Assembly: GCF_000252125.1 (NCBI RefSeq)
Contig: NZ_AHKF01000015.1
Span: 62,001 to 126,000 of the forward strand
Direction of reading: 5' to 3'
Length of the DNA stretch: 64,000 nt
Origin: Flavobacterium frigoris PS1
GTDB taxonomy: Bacteria; Bacteroidota; Bacteroidia; Flavobacteriales; Flavobacteriaceae
Positions 1 to 6,780 of this stretch are shown piece after piece. Each line of letters begins with the position of its first letter. Position 1 is the first letter of the stretch. The position numbers were made by a program, and so were the translations under genes. Under the pieces are notes generated by a model. The model searched no databases. It was given only the letters and a program-made list of their open reading frames with translations, and was not told the DNA's origin.

Positions 1-173
1 GAAACTTGCGAAAGCGGCGTAGCTGAACCATAATAATCTACAAAAACACTTCCTAGCATAGCGGGAGATGCTTTACCAGCACGAATATTTAAAAATTCTT
101 TTTCTAAGTGTGCAATAGAACCGGTCATTGATTCTTTGGTGCTATCTAATATAAATTCAATCTCTTCAGTCAT
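1..173 (-). CDS. frr: Ribosome recycling factor, N-terminal part (cut by window edge)
   Basis: The reverse strand from an ATG at 171-173 reads MTEEIEFILDSTKESM followed by HLEKEFLNIRAGKASPAML, the N-terminal helix of ribosome recycling factor. This protein splits post-termination ribosomes together with EF-G. The motif with the conserved R of the RAGKASP segment is intact. Only about 57 codons lie inside the window; the rest is to the left of position 1. It lies 76 bp downstream of pyrH in the same direction, the usual pyrH-frr pairing in bacteria. Family assignment is firm, completeness cannot be judged. Confidence 0.95.
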   Translation of the reverse strand, partial: MTEEIEFILDSTKESMTGSIAHLEKEFLNIRAGKASPAMLGSVFVDYYGSATPLSQV

Positions 174-185
174 AACTTTTTATTT

Positions 186-240
186 AGTGGTCAGTGGTCA
201 GTTCATAGTGGTCAGTTTTTACTACAAACTGAACACTGAA
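186..240. repeat. Short direct and inverted repeats between pyrH and frr
   Basis: The unit AGTGGTCAGT occurs overlapping at 186-200 and again at 207-216. The arm AGTGGTCAGTTT (207-218) can pair imperfectly with AAACTGAACACT (226-237), giving a hairpin in the spacer. It has no clear T-run, so it need not be a terminator. It may be a decayed intergenic repeat or a processing site in a pyrH-frr transcript. Confidence 0.5.
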
Positions 241-249
241 TACTGCTAA

Positions 250-957
250 CTATATATTTACTACGGTTCCTATGTTTTCTCCTTCACAGATTTTCTCAAG
301 GTTCCCTTGTTTATTCATGTCGAAAATTACAATAGGTAATTTGTTTTCTTGGCTTAAAGTGAATGCAGTCGAGTCCATTACGTTCAGCCCTTTTTTAATT
401 ACGTCTTCAAATGAAATGGTATCGAACTTGACAGCAGAAGCATTTTTCTCTGGGTCAGAATCATAAACACCATCTACTCTGGTTCCTTTTAAAATCACGT
501 CAGCATGAATTTCAACACCACGCAAAACGGCTGCTGTATCTGTTGTGAAATAAGGGTTTCCGGTTCCGGCTCCAAAAATCACAATTCTACCCTTTTCAAG
601 GTGGCGAACAGCTCTTCTTTTTATGTAAGGTTCAGCAATAGCTTCAATCTTCAACGCGGTTTGCAAACGAGTAAGCATTCCTTTGTCTTCTAATGCGCCT
701 TGTAAAGCCATCCCGTTAATAACAGTGGCAAGCATTCCCATATAGTCTCCTTGTACTCTATCCATTCCATTGCTGGCTCCAGCAACTCCTCTGAAAATAT
801 TTCCACCACCTATTACAATGGCAATTTCTACCCCTTTGTCGTGAATCTTTTTGATTTCTTCGGCATATTCAGCTAATCTCACCGGGTCAATTCCGTATTG
901 TCTATCGCCCATTAAAGCTTCGCCACTTAATTTCAGAAGAATTCTTTTATATTTCAT
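250..957 (-). CDS. pyrH: UMP kinase
   Basis: PyrH phosphorylates UMP to UDP in pyrimidine nucleotide synthesis, in the cytosol as a hexamer. The 235-residue length is standard. Visible motifs are the nucleotide-binding start [14 protein letters not shown] (4-17), the glycine-rich GGGNIFRG (50-57) and the C-lobe segment [15 protein letters not shown], all typical of the amino-acid-kinase fold of bacterial UMP kinases. It precedes frr on the same strand. No sign of damage. Identity is secure. Confidence 0.97.
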   Translation of the reverse strand: MKYKRILLKLSGEALMGDRQYGIDPVRLAEYAEEIKKIHDKGVEIAIVIGGGNIFRGVAGASNGMDRVQGDYMGMLATVINGMALQGALEDKGMLTRLQTALKIEAIAEPYIKRRAVRHLEKGRIVIFGAGTGNPYFTTDTAAVLRGVEIHADVILKGTRVDGVYDSDPEKNASAVKFDTISFEDVIKKGLNVMDSTAFTLSQENKLPIVIFDMNKQGNLEKICEGENIGTVVNI

Positions 958-1025
958 GTGTTTGTTGAGTTGTTTGGTGCAAATATAGTCATATTCTTTT
1001 TTTTTGAAATAGTGTCGCCTAAATT

Positions 1026-1805
1026 TTATAGATTAAGTTTTTCATAAGAGCTTTTTGCTGCCTCATATCCAATGTTGAAAATAGCATCCATTTTAAGTTT
1101 GTTCATTTCAAATGTGCTGTAAAGGCTCAACTCTTTAGGTTCAATTAGCCAGTCACAGATGTTAAATTTCTGCAGATTTGTATTTGCCGAAAGAATATCA
1201 AAAGCTCTTGAGGTAACAGCCCTGATGGAATTTAAGTCTTTAGCTTCTATTTTTTGAATTGGACTTACATAAACGCCAATTATGGTCTCGCATTGACCTT
1301 GTAGAATGTCTGTTGGGAAATGATTTAAAATTCCGCCGTCACTATAATGTTCTCCTGATATTTCAAAAGGTGAAATCACTCCAGGAAATGCAGAAGAAGC
1401 TAGAAGAGCATCTATGATTTTTGTGTCTTTGTCAAAAATTTTCAATCGTCCTCTTACCATATCTGTTGCCGTAATAAGGGTAGGTATATTTAATTCGCCT
1501 ATTACTGCATCCTTAAAAATAGCATGGAAATTATGTTTAAAGGAATCCGAATCGATAAATCCGGCTTTTTTAAAAGTAAAATGTCTCCAATGGAAAAGAT
1601 ATATGGATTTAAAGAAATCTAAAATTTCATCAGGTGTTTTTCCCCAAGCATACATCGCGCCTACAATTGATCCAGCACTTGTTCCAGCTATCCTGCTTGG
1701 TTTAATGTTTTTTTCTTCTAAGAATTTAATGGCTCCAGCGTGAGCTAAACCTTTTGATCCACCACCGGAGAGTGCAAGACCAATCGATTTTGAAGTTAAT
1801 TCCAT
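1026..1805 (-). CDS. Patatin-like phospholipase (RssA/NTE family)
   Basis: A 259-residue patatin-fold lipid acyl hydrolase. The oxyanion-hole loop GGGSKG is at 14-19, the nucleophile elbow GTSAGS at 41-46 (Ser43), and the second member of the catalytic dyad is in DGG (Asp156). There is no signal peptide, so it is probably cytosolic or on the inner face of the membrane. The size matches single-domain RssA-type proteins and is far shorter than the secreted patatin-BamA fusions. It is transcribed toward pyrH with a 68-bp gap. Substrate is unknown. Confidence 0.88.
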   Translation of the reverse strand: MELTSKSIGLALSGGGSKGLAHAGAIKFLEEKNIKPSRIAGTSAGSIVGAMYAWGKTPDEILDFFKSIYLFHWRHFTFKKAGFIDSDSFKHNFHAIFKDAVIGELNIPTLITATDMVRGRLKIFDKDTKIIDALLASSAFPGVISPFEISGEHYSDGGILNHFPTDILQGQCETIIGVYVSPIQKIEAKDLNSIRAVTSRAFDILSANTNLQKFNICDWLIEPKELSLYSTFEMNKLKMDAIFNIGYEAAKSSYEKLNL

Positions 1806-1920
1806 CTTCAGTTATTTGTTTTTTTGATAAAATTACACTTTTTGTTTACTTAGAACTGAGTTTTATCATATTTAAACCAAGTAATTTGTTTTAACTTTAC
1901 CTATATAAAAAAAAGTAAAC

Positions 1921-2538
1921 ATGAAAATCCCAATCGGCAAGGCATTATTTAAGAGTCATTCGTATTCAGAATATAGAAAATTGGTGTCTGATTTGTTGCG
2001 GAATGAGAAATCAACAGGAAAGGAACAATCTCCAGAATTGACAAATTATAGTAGTTTGAATGAAACCCGAATGAATCGTTTGGAGAAGACAATGAAAATT
2101 TCGGAAGAGATTATTCAGAGCTTGAAATTTTTGAAAAACGAATATATATGGTTAGTCATTTCTGAAGGTTGGTGTGGTGATGCTGCCCAATTACTTCCTA
2201 TTTTTGATAAAATGACTGACGCTTCTGAAGGAAAAATAGAGTTAAAAATTGTTTTGCGAGATGAAAATGAAGAATTGATGAACTTGTTTTTAACAAATAA
2301 AGCAAAGGCGATTCCTAAGTTGATTGTTATAAATAGAGAAACAGGTGGAGCTCTTGCACATTGGGGACCAAGACCAAAGGGTGCTGCTGATTTAATTGCT
2401 AATTATAAAAAGGAACATGGTGCGCTTGATGAGACTGCAAAAGCAGACTTGCAATTGTGGTATTTACACGATAAAGGCATGTCTACTCAGAATGAAATTA
2501 TTGGGATGATGCTTGATTTAGATAATCAGACTGATTAA
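1921..2538 (+). CDS. Thioredoxin-fold protein with CGDA in place of CxxC
   Basis: A 205-residue cytosolic protein whose centre, WLVISEGWCGDAAQ (about 77-90), aligns with the active-site strand and helix of thioredoxins. The second cysteine of CxxC is absent: the site reads CGDA with a single Cys85. A later AKAIPKLIVI segment carries the conserved cis-proline of the fold. The N-terminal 60 residues are helical and outside the thioredoxin core. This fits the Bacteroidota group often called thioredoxin family protein (Thioredoxin_9-like). With one cysteine it cannot do standard disulfide reduction; a monothiol or purely structural role is inferred. Confidence 0.8.
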   Translation: MKIPIGKALFKSHSYSEYRKLVSDLLRNEKSTGKEQSPELTNYSSLNETRMNRLEKTMKISEEIIQSLKFLKNEYIWLVISEGWCGDAAQLLPIFDKMTDASEGKIELKIVLRDENEELMNLFLTNKAKAIPKLIVINRETGGALAHWGPRPKGAADLIANYKKEHGALDETAKADLQLWYLHDKGMSTQNEIIGMMLDLDNQTD

Positions 2539-3065
2539 AAACTGACTAAGGATAATCCCAGACCGACGCTTCCGGCTTCTTTTTGGTTGTTTATGGGGAT
2601 GCCAAAACCGCTAACCTCTATAAATAGCAAAAGGTCGTCGGAGGTTTGAAGTCCTAGGCTTATTTTTCGGTACTCGCCAGTTAAGTCACCCCGTCCTAAA
2701 GCGATTGTTTTTCCTAACCCCAGTTGAAGAGTGATTCGGGTTTCTTCTCCTATTTTTGGACTAAGTCTAAAATTAGCAAAGATAGGGGCAATGACTAATT
2801 TGTCAGTCCATTTCCATTCTAAGCCAGTGTGAATACCAAGGCCAACCCATTTATGATAATGAACTCCGTAGCCTATTTTACTACCTATTCCATCTGGTAG
2901 AAACCAGCTTCCTTTTTCATTCGTATAGGGATCAATATCGTCTCTGTCCGGATTTCCTATTAACGGAATATTAATATCAAATTGGAAGTAAGTATTTTTG
3001 TTGTTTTGTGCGTAAGCAACTGAACTGAAAAGTAAAAGACACAAAATCAAATTTAGTAATTTCAC
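2535..3065 (-). CDS. Small outer-membrane beta-barrel-like protein, unknown function
   Basis: The 176-residue product begins with a clear signal peptide (MKLLNLILCLLLFSSVAYAQ) and continues as alternating hydrophobic and polar strands rich in aromatic residues and glycine (for example HKWVGLGIHTGLEWKW, FRLSPKI, LQLGLGKTIALG), ending in an aromatic residue (VSF). That pattern is typical of small Bacteroidota outer-membrane barrels. I do not recognise a specific family. Its stop overlaps the stop of the convergent thioredoxin-like gene by 4 bp. Confidence 0.7.
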   Translation of the reverse strand: MKLLNLILCLLLFSSVAYAQNNKNTYFQFDINIPLIGNPDRDDIDPYTNEKGSWFLPDGIGSKIGYGVHYHKWVGLGIHTGLEWKWTDKLVIAPIFANFRLSPKIGEETRITLQLGLGKTIALGRGDLTGEYRKISLGLQTSDDLLLFIEVSGFGIPINNQKEAGSVGLGLSLVSF

Positions 3066-3270
3066 AATAGTAATAGTTTTGGTCTGTTTTTTTTAATAGT
3101 AAAAGTCTTTTGGATTTTACTTTGTAGGTGCCTATTTGTTTCTGTTAAGCTAAAGTTAGAGTCTTTATTTTTTCAAATTGCAATTTAATAAACGAATATA
3201 GCTACTTTTTATAGAATAAACCATTGGAGGACAAATCGAAGTTTTTTCTTTATTTCTATGTTGTAATTTT

Positions 3271-3345
3271 AAAAAGCTATTTAATGAGATTCGTGATCTT
3301 TTGGAGAATTTCCTATTTGAAGACGAAGATTTTAGTAAATATTAA
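3271..3345 (+). pseudogene. Decayed first copy of a 25-residue micro-ORF
   Basis: The frame reads KKLFNEIRDLLENFLFEDED... to a TAA at 3343-3345. Twelve of 24 positions match the intact copy at 3645-3722, including KKLF at the start, NFLF in the middle and a final Tyr before TAA-ACG. The position of the ATG is TTT here and no in-frame ATG lies just upstream, so the copy seems to have lost its start. The similarity suggests a tandem duplication about 374 bp apart. Confidence 0.45.
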
Positions 3346-3644
3346 ACGCTAGTTTTTAAAATCATAAGTAATTCCAAATTACTGGACCACTTTTTTTCAA
3401 ATTTCTATTTCTTTAGTTTTTTATGGCGTGGAGCGTACGGCAAGCAGACTAAGTTTTTGTTATTCCTAAATTCTGAAGTGAAACGGGTATTTAGAAATAA
3501 ATTTCTGTGCGTTAACTAATTATATTTTGTTTTTCTGAAAATATAATCGTAATTTAGTGTCCGCCAACCACTTCTACTATTTTCTATTTGATTTACCTTT
3601 TTATTGGTGTTACTCTATTGTTTAACAATTTAAAAAACATCACT

Positions 3645-3722
3645 ATGAAAAAGCTATTTGAAAAGTTTTACGATTATTTATCTAATTTCCTGTTTGGAGG
3701 CGAAAAAATAAATCATTATTAA
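3645..3722 (+). CDS. Putative 25-residue amphipathic micro-protein
   Basis: ATG at 3645 opens a 25-codon frame beginning MKKLFEKFYDYLSNFLFGGE and ending at TAA 3720-3722. The first 17 residues form a plausible amphipathic helix: Lys/Glu/Asp on one face, Leu/Phe/Tyr on the other. The leader TTTAAAAAACATCACT is A-rich, like Bacteroidota translation starts. A strong hairpin with a T-run follows at 3788-3826. A diverged copy upstream conserves its pattern. Function is unknown; a membrane-active or leader peptide is possible. Translation is not proven. Confidence 0.4.
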   Translation: MKKLFEKFYDYLSNFLFGGEKINHY

Positions 3723-3787
3723 ACGAGTGGGCATATCCACATAGAAAAAATTAGTATGGTATAAAAATACTTTAATTTTAGAAAAAG

Positions 3788-3826
3788 AACACATCACAAA
3801 TTCAATTTTGAATTATGTCATGTGTT
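3788..3826. terminator. Bidirectional intrinsic terminator
   Basis: AACACAT (3788-3794) pairs with ATGTGTT (3820-3826), extended inward by ACA/TGT and AATTCAA/TTGAATT. A T-run follows on the plus strand and an A-run precedes it, so it can end both the plus-strand micro-ORF transcript and the minus-strand truB operon. Confidence 0.75.
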
Positions 3827-3838
3827 TTTGCTTTTAGA

Positions 3839-4537
3839 TTACTCATGATTTATTAGACTTTGTTCGAAGAGTTCCACATCTACCGCATCAGTGACATTAT
3901 AATCGCCAATTTTTGTTCGTCGTAAAACAGTCAAGTGCGAACCAGAGTTCATAGCAAGCCCAAAATCAAAAGCTAATGAACGAATGTAAGTTCCTTTACT
4001 GCAAACAACCCTAAAGTCAATTTCAGGCAATGCTATTCGAGTGATTTCAAATTCGTGAATGGTGGTTTTTCTAGAGGCGATTTCTACTGTGTTTCCTGCG
4101 CGAGCATGCTCATATAGTCTAACACCTTCTTTTTTTATAGCAGAGTAAATAGGTGGTTTTTGGTCAATTTCGCCCAAAAACTGTTTCACTGTTTCGTGAA
4201 TTAATGCGTCATCTATATGAGCAGTTACAAAAGTCTGATCAACTTCAGTTTCTAAATCATAAGAAGGTGTAGTGGCACCAATAAAAAAAGTTCCGGTGTA
4301 TTCCTTGGCTTGGCCTTGAAGTTCTGTAATCCTCTTGGTAAACTTACCGGTACATACTAAAAGTAAGCCTGTAGCTAAGGGATCTAGAGTTCCTGCGTGA
4401 CCAATTTTAAATTTTTTAGGAAGCCCTAAGTTGTTTATCAGGGCATATTTTAATTTGTTTACAGCTTGAAAAGAGCTCCACTTCAGGGGTTTGTCAATCA
4501 ATAAAATTTGTCCGTCTAAGTAGTCTTCGTCTGTCAT
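3839..4537 (-). CDS. truB: tRNA pseudouridine(55) synthase
   Basis: TruB converts U55 of the T-loop of elongator tRNAs to pseudouridine. The 232-residue protein has the diagnostic GHAGTLDPLATGLL motif (46-59) with catalytic Asp52, and later KKEGVRLYEHAR and CSKGTYIRSLA motifs of the family. It lacks a long C-terminal PUA domain, as in short TruB proteins. Its ATG overlaps the uppP stop by one base (TAATG), so it is translationally coupled as the last gene of the ftsX-DUF3098-uppP-truB operon. Confidence 0.96.
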   Translation of the reverse strand: MTDEDYLDGQILLIDKPLKWSSFQAVNKLKYALINNLGLPKKFKIGHAGTLDPLATGLLLVCTGKFTKRITELQGQAKEYTGTFFIGATTPSYDLETEVDQTFVTAHIDDALIHETVKQFLGEIDQKPPIYSAIKKEGVRLYEHARAGNTVEIASRKTTIHEFEITRIALPEIDFRVVCSKGTYIRSLAFDFGLAMNSGSHLTVLRRTKIGDYNVTDAVDVELFEQSLINHE

Positions 4538-5322
4538 TAAATGATAGTCAGGGGATGAATGAAAAAATGAATAATCAGTAAAATGATTCCAGCAGCAATT
4601 CGGTAATAACCAAAAACTTTAAACCCTTTTTTACTTAAAAATCCGATAAAACTTTTAATAGCTAAAAGAGCCACGATAAAAGCGATGACATTACCAATAA
4701 TTAATAAGTTGATTTGGTCGTGATTCAATTCAAGACCATCTTTGTAATAGTCGTAACATTTTTTTGCTGTTGCACCAAACATAGTAGGGACGGCCAGAAA
4801 GAATGAAAATTCTGCTGCTGATGTGCGTGCTAATTTTTGGGACATTCCACCTACAATACTTGCGCCGCTTCGGGAAACTCCTGGGACCATTGCTAAACAT
4901 TGGTATAGCCCAATTTTGAATGCTTTTAGGTAGGTAACTTTAGTGTCCTCTGAGTGATTAAACCAATCGTCTACTTTTAATAAAACGATACCACCAAGTA
5001 AAAGAGAAACAGCAACCGTGACAGGGCTTTCTAATAATTCGTCTATCATATCGCTGAATAATAATCCTAAAACTACAGCAGGAATAAAAGCAACGAACAA
5101 TTTAAAATAAAAGTCCCAAGTCTGAAAGAAACGTTTGAAATATAAAACAACAACCGAGAGAATGGCTCCAAGTTGAATCACAATTGTAAAAAGTTTTGTA
5201 AAATCATCACTTGCAATACCAAAAAAGGAAGAAGCGATAATCATATGTCCAGTAGAAGAAACAGGCAGGAATTCAGTAATTCCTTCAATAATAGCAAGGA
5301 CAATAGCTTGTAATGTATTCAT
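4537..5322 (-). CDS. uppP: Undecaprenyl-diphosphatase (BacA/UppP)
   Basis: This integral membrane enzyme recycles undecaprenyl pyrophosphate to the monophosphate for peptidoglycan and other envelope polymers; overexpression of the family gives bacitracin resistance. Length 261 residues is normal. The two catalytic motifs are visible: [14 protein letters not shown] (13-26) and PGVSRSGAS (around 147-155). Hydrophobic segments fill most of the rest. It directly abuts the DUF3098 gene upstream and overlaps truB by one base. Confidence 0.97.
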   Translation of the reverse strand: MNTLQAIVLAIIEGITEFLPVSSTGHMIIASSFFGIASDDFTKLFTIVIQLGAILSVVVLYFKRFFQTWDFYFKLFVAFIPAVVLGLLFSDMIDELLESPVTVAVSLLLGGIVLLKVDDWFNHSEDTKVTYLKAFKIGLYQCLAMVPGVSRSGASIVGGMSQKLARTSAAEFSFFLAVPTMFGATAKKCYDYYKDGLELNHDQINLLIIGNVIAFIVALLAIKSFIGFLSKKGFKVFGYYRIAAGIILLIIHFFIHPLTII

Positions 5323-5565
5323 TTAAACTTTTTTTGGATTCTTTAAAATGGCATAGACAGTAATTCCAAAACCAATTAAAACAGTTGTTGGAGCGAGACG
5401 GATTCTTCTGAAACTGAAGATAGCGTCACTGTAAACGTTTGGATCATCACTTCCGCCGCCTGACATTAGGATAAAGCCAAGAGTAATCACTCCAATACCA
5501 ATTAATAGAATTTTGTAGTTTGCTTTACCAAAAAGAAATTCTGGTTTTTGTTCGTTATTTTTCAT
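5323..5565 (-). CDS. DUF3098 two-helix membrane protein
   Basis: An 80-residue protein with two membrane helices (about 18-36 and 59-74) joined by a loop with SGGGSDDPNVYSDAIFSFRRI. The spacing and the conserved Asp-Pro and FSFRRI motif match the Bacteroidota DUF3098 family. It sits between ftsX and uppP, the conserved location of this family, and abuts uppP with no spacer. Function is unknown; the neighbourhood suggests cell division or envelope precursor recycling. Confidence 0.88.
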   Translation of the reverse strand: MKNNEQKPEFLFGKANYKILLIGIGVITLGFILMSGGGSDDPNVYSDAIFSFRRIRLAPTTVLIGFGITVYAILKNPKKV

Positions 5566-5628
5566 TTATGCTGAATTTATTTCAACATCAAAAAAATGCT
5601 GAATTGTACTATTTTTTTAAATCGTAAA

Positions 5629-6504
5629 TTAATAAAGGTCGTCTGTTCTTAAATTTAAGAATCGTTGTGTTGCAAAATAAGTGCTCAACCAAGTGATTAA
5701 AATACCAAACCCTAATACGGCTAACAGCACTACTGCAATTAGGAATTTGTCATTCAAGATTCCAAGATCAGGAAAACTGGTTTCGACATATGCTAAAACG
5801 CCAAGTAATGCGAGAATTGCTAATACAGCACCCAGCATTCCCAGTTTTATGCTACGCATCACAAATGGTTTTCTTATAAATGCTTTAGTGGCACCCACCA
5901 TTTGCATGGTTTTAATAATAAATCGGTTGGAATGAATTGAGAGTCGTAATGAACTATTGATTAGTAATACAGCGATAAAAGTTAAAAATCCGCTTATTAT
6001 TAAAATCCACATACTCACTTTTTTGATGTTGTCATTCACCATATTTACTAATTGTTTATCGTAAACAATATCTGAAATCATTGGGTTTGCACGCAATTGC
6101 TTCTCAATTTTAGCAATGCTGTCTTTCTCCACGTATTCTGCTTTTAAGTGGATGTCGTAGGAGTTTTGTAAAGGATTTTCGCCAAGGAAAGTCATGAAGT
6201 CTTCGCCAATAATATCAGTATGTTGCTTTGCAGCAGCTTCTTTAGAAACAAAAACATTCGATTTTGCATATTTAGCTACTTTTAATTGTTTGCCAAAAGT
6301 TTTCAGAATGCTGTCGTTAGCCTCGTTTTTAAAAAACACCGTCATGGCTATTTTTTCCTTAAAATCGTTCGCTAGTTTTTGGGAATTTATGATGAATAAC
6401 CCTAAGATTCCCAATAGAAATAAAACTAAGAATACACTTAGCACTACTGAAAAATAAGATGAAATTAACCTGCGTTTTTGAAACTTATCAAATGAAGAAC
6501 TCAT
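5629..6504 (-). CDS. ftsX: Cell division protein FtsX
   Basis: FtsX is the membrane partner of the ATPase FtsE and transmits a signal to periplasmic peptidoglycan hydrolases at the septum. The 291-residue protein shows the typical plan: one membrane helix at about 18-41, a periplasmic domain of about 120 residues (KIAMTVFFKNEA onward), then three more helices at about 165-185, 217-237 and 255-277 with the MQMVGATKAFIRKPF loop that contacts FtsE. First gene of the ftsX-DUF3098-uppP-truB run. ftsE is not in the window. Confidence 0.95.
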   Translation of the reverse strand: MSSSFDKFQKRRLISSYFSVVLSVFLVLFLLGILGLFIINSQKLANDFKEKIAMTVFFKNEANDSILKTFGKQLKVAKYAKSNVFVSKEAAAKQHTDIIGEDFMTFLGENPLQNSYDIHLKAEYVEKDSIAKIEKQLRANPMISDIVYDKQLVNMVNDNIKKVSMWILIISGFLTFIAVLLINSSLRLSIHSNRFIIKTMQMVGATKAFIRKPFVMRSIKLGMLGAVLAILALLGVLAYVETSFPDLGILNDKFLIAVVLLAVLGFGILITWLSTYFATQRFLNLRTDDLY

Positions 6505-6685
6505 AGTTTGCTTTAATTATGGGGTAAAAATAATAAAGAATTTCTTTATTTGAAGTTAATAACGTCCAAAGTTTCAACTTTCGTACAATAAACGTAAATT
6601 TGGCAGCTGAATATAAAATGAAAAAACCTTAGGAACTTTGCAGCTTTGCAACTTTTCAACTTTGAAATGAGTTTAGTGTACGAAA

Positions 6686-6780
6686 GCAGGACTCCATTAA
6701 AATAAAAATTTAAACAAGGAATGACTCGAGCTTTTGCGACAGCATGACTCCGTTAGAAAAAAAAATAGAAAAAGGGAATG
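6686..6780 (+). repeat. Imperfect ~56-bp tandem duplication of the leuS leader
   Basis: GCAGGACTCCATTAAAAT (6686 on) followed by AAGGAATGAC is repeated 56 bp later as GCATGACTCCGTTAGAAA (6742 on) followed by AAGGGAATGA. The second unit ends in the leuS start codon. The first unit ends in an ATG at 6721 that opens an eight-codon frame, MTRAFATA, ending in TGA at 6745-6747. It is either a recent duplication or a small leader peptide. Confidence 0.5.

Larger units (their letters stand above)
3066..3838. other. Gene-poor stretch of 773 bp
   Basis: No conventional gene is visible. It holds a decayed and an intact copy of a 25-codon micro-ORF (3271-3345 and 3645-3722) and a strong hairpin at 3788-3826. 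The rest is AT-rich, apart from a short GC-richer patch near 3424-3445 that I cannot assign. Confidence 0.6.

Noticed and set aside
272..466. Plus-strand ORF opposite pyrH
   Set aside because: Shadow of pyrH in another frame with no start context or domain.
1414..1743. 109-codon frame opposite the patatin gene
   Set aside because: Antisense shadow; translated sequence has no recognisable fold.
6194..6457. Frame opposite ftsX
   Set aside because: Antisense shadow of a firm gene.
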